Source: a bacterium
GTDB taxonomy: Bacteria > RBG-13-66-14
Length of the DNA stretch: 7,711 bases
Reading direction: 5' to 3'
Assembly (NCBI GenBank): GCA_026398675.1
Contig: JAPLSK010000131.1
Span: forward strand, 1 to 7,711
The position numbers were made by a program, and so were the translations under genes. Shown here in pieces: positions 1-4,872 of this stretch. The notes beneath the pieces are model-generated. The model saw only the letters and a program-made list of their open reading frames with translations, was not told where the DNA came from and ran no database searches. Position 1 is the first letter of the stretch. The number at the start of each line of letters is the position of its first letter.

Positions 1-706
1 CTGGGCGGGGATCGGCGGGCCCTGGCCGCTCGCGGAATTGCACAGCTGCGCCCAGGCCCGGGTGGTCGGTCTGCAACCGGAACCCAAGCCGCTGGTGGAG
101 TTCCACCTCGGCGAGGCCGTCGCGCCGGGGGGGTACGCCTGGTGCTTCCCCCTGGGCGGCGGGCGGGCCAACGTCGGAGTCGCCGTTGACCCGTCGCGCG
201 GGGGCGTCGAGGGCGCGAGGCTGCACCTGGAGCGGTTTCTCGCGCGGAGGATGCCGGAGGCCGGGGTGGTCGAATTCGCGGCCGGCTCCATCCCCGCGCC
301 GTCGAAGCCGAAAAGGCTCGTCGCCGACGGTTTTCTGGTCGTGGGGGACGCGGCGGGCCACACCGAGCCGCTTTCCGGTGGCGGTATCGCCAACGCCCTC
401 CAGGGGGCCGAGCTGGCGGCCGAGGTCCTGGCCGACGCCCTGGCCGCGGGCGATGTCTCGGCCGGACGGCTGGAGGAGTACCCGCGGCGCTGGGCGTCCA
501 CGGTGGGCCGCAGCCTGCGGCGCTACGCCAGGCTCCGCCGGCTGTACCTCCGACTGGAAGACCAGGATTTCAACGAGATCCTGCGTATCATGAACGACCA
601 GCTGGAGCGATGGCGCGAGGGGAAGCGGACCTCGATGGTGGCTCTGCTCGCGGGCGTGGTGACCCGCTCGCCCCGCCTGCTGGCCAAGCTACGTTTTCTC
701 TTGTGA
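1..706 (+). CDS. Geranylgeranyl reductase-family FAD-dependent oxidoreductase, C-terminal part (5' end outside window)
   Basis: The reading frame is open to the left edge (first full codon at base 2), so the FAD-binding N-terminus is missing. About 234 residues are visible, whereas the family is usually near 380-400. The motif PGGYAWCFPLGGGRANVGV, about 37 residues after the first full codon, matches the family's PGGYGWxFPxGxxxANVGxG block. Further on, GFLVVGDAAGHTEPLSGGGI is the conserved FAD-contacting VGDAAG-x-x-x-PxxGGGI segment, followed by a helix that begins ANALQGAELAAEVL. The tail is a basic helical region (SLRRYARLRRLYLRL), as is usual in this family. Known members reduce isoprenoid double bonds in archaeal lipids, chlorophyll side chains or menaquinone tails. 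The substrate here cannot be told. An internal TTG at base 38 could be mistaken for a start, but the family similarity continues upstream of it (WAGIGGPWPLAEL). No clear terminator follows the TGA stop. The next gene has its own promoter 18 bases after the stop. Confidence 0.88.
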   Translation, partial: WAGIGGPWPLAELHSCAQARVVGLQPEPKPLVEFHLGEAVAPGGYAWCFPLGGGRANVGVAVDPSRGGVEGARLHLERFLARRMPEAGVVEFAAGSIPAPSKPKRLVADGFLVVGDAAGHTEPLSGGGIANALQGAELAAEVLADALAAGDVSAGRLEEYPRRWASTVGRSLRRYARLRRLYLRLEDQDFNEILRIMNDQLERWREGKRTSMVALLAGVVTRSPRLLAKLRFLL

Positions 707-723
707 ATTTACGGGCGACCGGG

Positions 724-752
724 TTTACAACTTTCGGCGTTGTCTGTAAAAT
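724..752 (+). promoter_or_regulatory. Sigma70-type promoter for the export/co-polymerase unit
   Basis: The -35 box is TTTACA (724-729) and the -10 box is TAAAAT (747-752), separated by exactly 17 bp. Each box matches the consensus at 5 of 6 positions. The predicted transcription start is near 759, giving a leader of about 39 bases before the ATG at 798. The region is visibly more AT-rich than its surroundings. The boxes overlap a dyad (TTTACA at 724-729 against TGTAAA at 745-750), which could be an operator. Confidence 0.72.
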
Positions 753-788
753 AGCTACCCGATTGTGGTCACCGAAAACGCCGGGCTC

Positions 789-792
789 GAGG
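789..792 (+). promoter_or_regulatory. Ribosome binding site that favours the ATG at 798
   Basis: GAGG lies 5 bases before the ATG at 798. The only longer start in frame is a GTG at 765. That codon would sit just a few bases after the predicted transcription start and would put eleven polar residues in front of the signal peptide. The ATG at 798 is therefore preferred. Confidence 0.6.
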
Positions 793-797
793 TGGAG

Positions 798-1466
798 ATG
801 TTCCGACGAATTGCGCTCCTTTTCGTACTGCCGTGCACCGTCGCGGCCGGCGATCAGTTCATCCTCGCCCCCGGCGACCGGTTCGAGGTGTCCGTGTACG
901 GCGAGGTGGCCTCGGAGCTCAACCCGACACCGCCCTTCTCTCGCGTCTACCAGGTGGACCCCGACGGCAACATCCAGGTCCACTTCCTCGGCAACATCTC
1001 CGTAGAGGGGAAGAGCCTGGACGAGGTCCGGCAACTCTTCAACGATCTCCTCTCCTCCTATCTGGTCAACCCCGACGTGACCGTGAATCTCAGGTTCGTC
1101 GTGCCGCGTTACGTCTACGTGCTGGGCTACGTCGTCGGGCAGGGCAGGCTCCCCGTCGACATCCGGGACACGGTTCTCGACTGCATCGCCCGCTGCGGCG
1201 GGGAGCTCTACGACGCGCGGCTCGACGCCGTCAAGGTCATCCGCGGCGGGCTCTCGAACCCCGAAATCATCAACGTGGACCTCACCGCCGTCATCCACGA
1301 GGGCGATTTCAGCCAGAACATCGCCGTCCAGACCGGGGACATCATCTACGTGCCGAAGACCGCCCTCTACGAGTGGAACGAGATACTCTCGCGCATCTTC
1401 CCGTCGCTGTCGCTGGTCGAACGGGGCCTTGAGGTGATGATAGATTACTCGACCGTCTACGAATGA
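798..1466 (+). CDS. Polysaccharide biosynthesis/export protein (OPX/Wza-type, poly-export plus SLBB)
   Basis: With the ATG at 798 the protein has 222 residues. It opens with a short signal peptide (MFRRIALLFVLPCTVAAGD), probably cut after A16 or A17. The poly-export domain spans about residues 20-101, with the hallmark start FILAPGDRFEVSVYGE and the segment YQVDPDGNIQVHFLGNISVEGKSLDEV. One SLBB-like domain follows (about 105-185: VYVLGYVVGQGRLPV, then QTGDIIYVPKT). The last 37 residues form a helix with aromatic residues (WNEILSRIFPSLSLVERGLEV), possibly the membrane-contacting segment. The family forms the outer-membrane or periplasmic exit channel for capsule or exopolysaccharide. This copy is shorter than Wza (about 380 residues), with one SLBB domain instead of several. 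C13 does not sit in a good lipobox (VLPC, proline at -1), so lipidation is doubtful. The co-polymerase gene lies 83 bases downstream, the usual partner for this protein. Confidence 0.9.
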   Translation: MFRRIALLFVLPCTVAAGDQFILAPGDRFEVSVYGEVASELNPTPPFSRVYQVDPDGNIQVHFLGNISVEGKSLDEVRQLFNDLLSSYLVNPDVTVNLRFVVPRYVYVLGYVVGQGRLPVDIRDTVLDCIARCGGELYDARLDAVKVIRGGLSNPEIINVDLTAVIHEGDFSQNIAVQTGDIIYVPKTALYEWNEILSRIFPSLSLVERGLEVMIDYSTVYE

Positions 1467-1492
1467 CGGGGCGGTTGGCGGCAGCCAGTAGA

Positions 1493-1512
1493 CAAGGGGC
1501 TTAAGCCCCTTG
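1493..1512. repeat. Perfect 20-bp palindrome between the export and co-polymerase genes
   Basis: CAAGGGGCTTAAGCCCCTTG reads identically on both strands. As RNA it can fold into an 8-bp GC-rich stem with a UUAA loop. No T-run follows on either strand, so it is not an obvious intrinsic terminator. It lies 27 bases after the export gene stop and 37 bases before the co-polymerase ATG. It could be an interspersed palindromic (REP-like) unit, an mRNA processing or stability hairpin, or a dimeric protein-binding site. No second copy was seen in this window. Confidence 0.75.
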
Positions 1513-1549
1513 CCCGAGCCCGGATCTCCACAACGGAGTAGCCAGACCC

Positions 1550-3109
1550 ATGGGGGAAGAGCCCAAGGGCGACAATTTTCTCATCCGTTTCCTGGCCCTG
1601 GTATGGGCGAGGAAGTGGATAATCATTTTCTGCGGTCTTTTTACCGGGATCGTCACGCTGGTTCTGTGCTTCTTCTTCACGCCCATCTACTCCTCGGAGA
1701 TGACGATCCTCCTCCCCGAGAAGACGCAGACGATGACCTCGCTTCTGTCCGCTTTCGGCGGGATGAGCATCGGCGGGCTGGTGCCCACGCCCGTGGACCT
1801 CGAGGCCGAGCTGTTGGCCTCGCGGTCGGTGCTGGAGGAGGTGGTCGTCGAGTACGGCCTTCTGCCCGATTACTCCGAGGTTCCCACAAACGACGATAAA
1901 ACCCCCTACCTCTCCGATTTCAAGGCCAACGAGACGGCCGGCGGAAACGACTACACCTTTGAGTTCACCTCCGATGAGGGGGACTACATCATCTACACCG
2001 GAAAGGGGCGCTACATCGGCTCCGGCGCGAATTTCGACCGCTTCGAGGCCGAGGGGCTCTCCTTCGTCATGGCCTGCCACTCCCCCGAGAAGGGCGAGAC
2101 CTTCACCGTGGCGATAAACACGCCGGAGGAGGCCGCCGTCAATCTGAGCGATATGATTGACGTCACGCCCTCCACCGGCGACACGATCGTCGTGACCGCC
2201 GAGAGCTACACGCCGGTGATGTCGCAGAACGTCGTCACCGCCATCGTCAACAAGTATATCGAGCGCACCGAAACCTACTACTCGGGCACCACGGGCCAGC
2301 TCCGCTCCTTTTTGGAGAACCAGGTCAACGAGGTCCGGGCCAAACTCGAGAGCGACTCCCGCAGCCTGGCCGCCTACAGCGTGGAACAGATGGTCTATGC
2401 ACCCGAGGTCGAGGTGAGCACCCTCATCGGACAGATATCGGCCCTCGAGCAGCAGCGCCTCCTGGTCAAGGTCCAGCGCCAGGTGGCCGAGAGGCTGCTG
2501 GAAAGCGCCCAGACGTCGGGCACCACCATCTCGGCGGAATCCGCGGCCGCGGCGGCCCTGGGCGTCCCCGGAACCACGGCGACTTACGACGTCGCCACCT
2601 CCCAGCTCGAGACGTCCCTGCGCACGGCGGAGGTGGAGCTGCGGGACAAGAGGCTGCGCAACATGAACAAGCAGCTCGAGGAACTGCGCACCACGGAGCT
2701 GTCCCTCCAGCGGGAGATTGACGACATCAAGGGCTTTCTACGCGACCAGCCCCCGAAGTTCGTCGAGTACGCCCAGCTCAAGCTGGAGATCGCGGGGTAC
2801 GGCGAGCTCTACAAGTACCTCGTGGCCCAGTACGAGCAGGCCCGTCTCGAGGAGCAGCGTACCCTGGCTAACCGCGACGTCCCGCGTATCGTCTCCGCGG
2901 CGAGTTACGACTCGAGGCCGGTGCGGCCGCGGAAGGTCATCTACACACTCATCGGCGGCTTGATCGGCGGCTTGATCGGCATCGGGATCGTCCTCGGCCG
3001 CAACTACCTGCAGCGCACCGCGTTCATGGACCGTCTGAAGGCGGAGGCGGCCGAACGGACGCCCCGGCGCAGGAAGAGGGGACGCCGGGGTCGCGGTGAG
3101 GATGCGTAG
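1550..3109 (+). CDS. Wzz/GumC-like polysaccharide co-polymerase (chain length determinant, no kinase domain)
   Basis: This 519-residue inner-membrane protein has the classic PCP layout. A short cytoplasmic start is followed by TM1 at about 22-45 and then the Wzz-type segment TPIYSSEMTILLPE. A large periplasmic region of about 415 residues follows, with coiled-coil helices at about 245-320 and 352-440. The PCP motif near the second membrane helix reads VPRIVSAASYDSRPVRPRKV. TM2 spans about 464-484 (rich in IGG repeats), and the tail is short and very basic (RTPRRRKRGRRGRGED). The family sets polymer length and joins the inner-membrane synthesis machinery to the OPX exit channel, whose gene is directly upstream. 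There is no Walker-type BY-kinase domain after TM2. Two less typical parts are a beta-rich stretch at about 112-200 and an Ala/Thr-rich break (about 322-350) between the coiled coils. The ATG at 1550 has GGAG at 1535-1538, an 11-base spacer. A terminator follows the TAG. Confidence 0.9.
   Translation: MGEEPKGDNFLIRFLALVWARKWIIIFCGLFTGIVTLVLCFFFTPIYSSEMTILLPEKTQTMTSLLSAFGGMSIGGLVPTPVDLEAELLASRSVLEEVVVEYGLLPDYSEVPTNDDKTPYLSDFKANETAGGNDYTFEFTSDEGDYIIYTGKGRYIGSGANFDRFEAEGLSFVMACHSPEKGETFTVAINTPEEAAVNLSDMIDVTPSTGDTIVVTAESYTPVMSQNVVTAIVNKYIERTETYYSGTTGQLRSFLENQVNEVRAKLESDSRSLAAYSVEQMVYAPEVEVSTLIGQISALEQQRLLVKVQRQVAERLLESAQTSGTTISAESAAAAALGVPGTTATYDVATSQLETSLRTAEVELRDKRLRNMNKQLEELRTTELSLQREIDDIKGFLRDQPPKFVEYAQLKLEIAGYGELYKYLVAQYEQARLEEQRTLANRDVPRIVSAASYDSRPVRPRKVIYTLIGGLIGGLIGIGIVLGRNYLQRTAFMDRLKAEAAERTPRRRKRGRRGRGEDA
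2951..2980 (+). repeat. 12-bp tandem repeat (about 2.5 copies) inside the co-polymerase gene
   Basis: The unit ATCGGCGGCTTG occurs twice in tandem (2951-2962 and 2963-2974), followed by the half copy ATCGGC. It encodes the repeated IGGL steps of the second membrane helix. The unit length is a multiple of three, so copy-number change would lengthen or shorten the helix without breaking the frame. Confidence 0.7.
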
Positions 3110-3115
3110 TGCGTG

Positions 3116-3141
3116 AGGGTCGCCCGCGGGGCGGCCTTTTT
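3116..3141 (+). terminator. Rho-independent terminator after the co-polymerase gene
   Basis: GGTCGCCC (3118-3125) pairs with GGGCGGCC (3129-3136) across a GCG loop. This makes an 8-bp stem with one G-U pair, extendable outward by weaker pairs. TTTTT (3137-3141) follows directly. It starts 7 bases after the TAG stop of the co-polymerase gene and separates the envelope unit from the next operon. Confidence 0.8.
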
Positions 3142-3201
3142 AACACCCACCCCGCCCACTTGGAGACCTCTGCCCTTTTTTAGATAGACTGGGGATAACC
3201 G

Positions 3202-3975
3202 ATGGACAAGGCGGAAGATGACCTGACCCGGGCCCAGCTTTGGGCGCTCGAACTCTACCAGAGGCAACTTTTGCGGACAAACCGGCGCCTCCGGGAGCTG
3301 CCGGAGGAGGAGTCGTCGCTCCGGCGGCGGCTCGAGGAGACGGAAAGCCGCCTGGGCGTCCTCGAGGGTGAGCTCAAGGCGAAACAGCTCGAGCAGAAGC
3401 GCCTGGAGATGGAGGCGGACGGCGTCAAGGAGAGACGGACGCGCCATCAGCAGCAGCTCCTCACGGCCAAAGACAACCGGGAGTACAAGACCCTCCTGGA
3501 GGAGATCGCGATGGAGGAAGGGCGGCAGCGAGAGGCGGAGGACCGCGTTCTGGAACTGATGGAGGGTATCGAGGAGCTGTTCCCCCGGGTGCGGGAGGCC
3601 CGCGCCGAGAGGGAGCGCGCGGTGTCCGAGGTGCAAAGCGCCCTGGCGGCCGTCGCCGCCGATGGGGAAGACCTCAGGAAACGTCGGGCCAGGCTCGATG
3701 GGGAGCGGAAGGCCCTGGTCGAGCGTTTGAACACCGTCGGTCGGCGCATCTTCGACAAACTTTCCGCCCAGCCGCACGTCTGCGCCCTGGTGGACGGCGC
3801 CATCTGCGCCTCCTGCCGCATGGAGGTGCCTACCCAGGCGCAGAGCGAGATACGGGCCGGCGGTCTGAAGAGCTGCGAGTCCTGCTCCGTCGTCCTTTTC
3901 ACCGAGGAGCAGGTCTCGGTGGCCCGGACCATGGCCCGAAACCTCGGGTTTATGCCCGAAGACGAACGAGGATAA
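3202..3975 (+). CDS. COG1579/DUF164 family coiled-coil protein with C4 zinc ribbon
   Basis: The protein has 257 residues, typical for the family. Residues 1-190 are almost entirely charged helix and should form a long coiled-coil hairpin. The conserved turn motif is present as TAKDNREYKTLLEEI (88-102). The C-terminus carries a zinc ribbon with two CxxC knuckles, C202/C205 and C225/C228. Characterised relatives are Helicobacter HP0958 (FlgZ), which stabilises the sigma54 factor RpoN and binds a flagellin mRNA, and Chlamydia CT398, which also binds RpoN. A general adaptor role linking proteins or nucleic acid is plausible, but the partner here is unknown. No flagellar or RpoN gene is in view. 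The ATG has GGGGA at 3191-3195, six bases upstream. It is the first gene of a three-gene run (next gene 6 bp on). A promoter must lie in 3142-3201 if the preceding terminator is efficient, but only weak boxes are visible. Confidence 0.85.
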   Translation: MDKAEDDLTRAQLWALELYQRQLLRTNRRLRELPEEESSLRRRLEETESRLGVLEGELKAKQLEQKRLEMEADGVKERRTRHQQQLLTAKDNREYKTLLEEIAMEEGRQREAEDRVLELMEGIEELFPRVREARAERERAVSEVQSALAAVAADGEDLRKRRARLDGERKALVERLNTVGRRIFDKLSAQPHVCALVDGAICASCRMEVPTQAQSEIRAGGLKSCESCSVVLFTEEQVSVARTMARNLGFMPEDERG

Positions 3976-3981
3976 ACCGAC

Positions 3982-4872
3982 GTGGAACCGGTCATAGTCG
4001 TTCACGGCGGCGCCTGGAACATCCCCCCGGAGCAGTGGCCGGCCCATCGCGAGGGCTGCCTGCGGGCCGCCCGGATCGGGTACGCCGAGCTCTCCCGCGG
4101 CGCCCGCGCCCTGGACGCCGTGGTGGCGGCGGTGTGCGCGCTGGAGGACGATCCGACCTTCGACGCAGGGGTAGGGTCGGTGCTGGGACGGGACGGCTAC
4201 CCCGAGCTGGATTCGGGAATCATGGACGGGTCCTCTCTCCGCTTCGGCGGGGTGGTGGGCGTCCGCCGGTTCGCCAACCCCATCCGCATAGCCCGGGCCG
4301 TGCTCGAGAACGGGAAGCACTGCCTTCTGGCCGGCGAGGGGGCCGAGCTCTTCGCCCGGGAGCAGGGCTTCACGGAGTGCGACCCGGAGGCGCTCATCCT
4401 CGAACGCGAGCGGATCAACTGGAATCGTTACCGGTCCGAGGGGTTCGACCTCGCCGAGAAGTTCGAGCGACCGAGGGACACGGCGGGTGCGGTCCTCCTG
4501 GACTCGAGGGGCGACCTGGCGGTGGGTAACTCGACGGGCGGCGTCTCCTTCAAGCACCCGGGGAGAATCGGTGATTCGGCCCTGCCCGGCTGCGGTCTTT
4601 ACGCCGACAACCGGTACGGCGCCTGCTGCTGCACCGGTTGGGGGGAGCAGATCATGCGCCTGGTCCTGGCCAAGGGGGCGGTGGACGACCTCGGCCGGGG
4701 GCTCGCGCCCGAGGAGGCCGCCCGCTCCGCCCTTGACAGGCTGAGCCGTTTCGAGCAGGGTCGAGGCGGCCTGATCGTCCTCGCCCCGGACGGCGGGATT
4801 GCGGCCCTCTTCAACACCCCCCGCATGGCCTGGGCCTCGATCGGACCCCGGGGCGAGCGGACGGCGGAATGA
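3982..4872 (+). CDS. Isoaspartyl peptidase/type-2 L-asparaginase family Ntn hydrolase
   Basis: The family cuts itself to expose an N-terminal threonine and then hydrolyses beta-aspartyl dipeptides, asparagine or glycosyl-asparagine. The start motif VIVVHGGAWNIP and the loop DAGVGSVLGRDGYPELDSGIMDG (about 61-83) are characteristic. The cleavage site and nucleophile are in RDTAGAVLLD, making T167 the predicted catalytic residue. Substrate-binding blocks follow: NSTGG (183-187), PGRIGDS (193-199, with R195 and D198), YADN (207-210) and CTGWGE (217-222). The length of 296 residues is slightly short against about 320 for E. coli IaaA. Oddities are three consecutive cysteines (215-217) next to the conserved TG, and Asp-Thr-Ala in place of the commoner Gly-Thr-Val at the cleavage site. 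Translation starts at a GTG with GAGGA (3968-3972) nine bases upstream, inside the end of the preceding gene. The stop overlaps the next start by four bases (ATGA). Whether the substrate is isoaspartyl peptide or glyco-asparagine cannot be decided. Confidence 0.9.
   Translation: MEPVIVVHGGAWNIPPEQWPAHREGCLRAARIGYAELSRGARALDAVVAAVCALEDDPTFDAGVGSVLGRDGYPELDSGIMDGSSLRFGGVVGVRRFANPIRIARAVLENGKHCLLAGEGAELFAREQGFTECDPEALILERERINWNRYRSEGFDLAEKFERPRDTAGAVLLDSRGDLAVGNSTGGVSFKHPGRIGDSALPGCGLYADNRYGACCCTGWGEQIMRLVLAKGAVDDLGRGLAPEEAARSALDRLSRFEQGRGGLIVLAPDGGIAALFNTPRMAWASIGPRGERTAE

Noticed and set aside
765..797. The GTG at 765 as the start of the export gene
   Set aside because: It would lie almost at the predicted transcription start, lacks a ribosome binding site, and would add a polar leader before the signal peptide. 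The ATG at 798 has GAGG at a good distance.
588..1298. A 236-codon antisense frame across the reductase end, the promoter and the export gene
   Set aside because: It is rich in Asp, Val and Glu, as seen when GC-rich genes are read in reverse, and it crosses the intergenic promoter. No domain was recognised.
1493..1512. The palindrome as an intrinsic terminator for the export gene
   Set aside because: No T-run follows the hairpin on either strand, and the next gene is the usual operon partner. It is listed as a palindrome of unknown role instead.
3160..3190. Possible promoter for the zinc-ribbon operon (TTGGAG with TAGACT 19 bp on, or TAGATA 15 bp on)
   Set aside because: The -35 box matches only about half of the consensus and both spacings are poor. 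A promoter is expected between the terminator and the gene at 3202, but this one is not convincing enough to annotate.
3004..4557. A 517-codon antisense open frame over the zinc-ribbon and hydrolase genes
   Set aside because: It spans a terminator and two well-supported + strand genes, has no family motif, and mirrors their codon bias. It is a GC-driven shadow frame.
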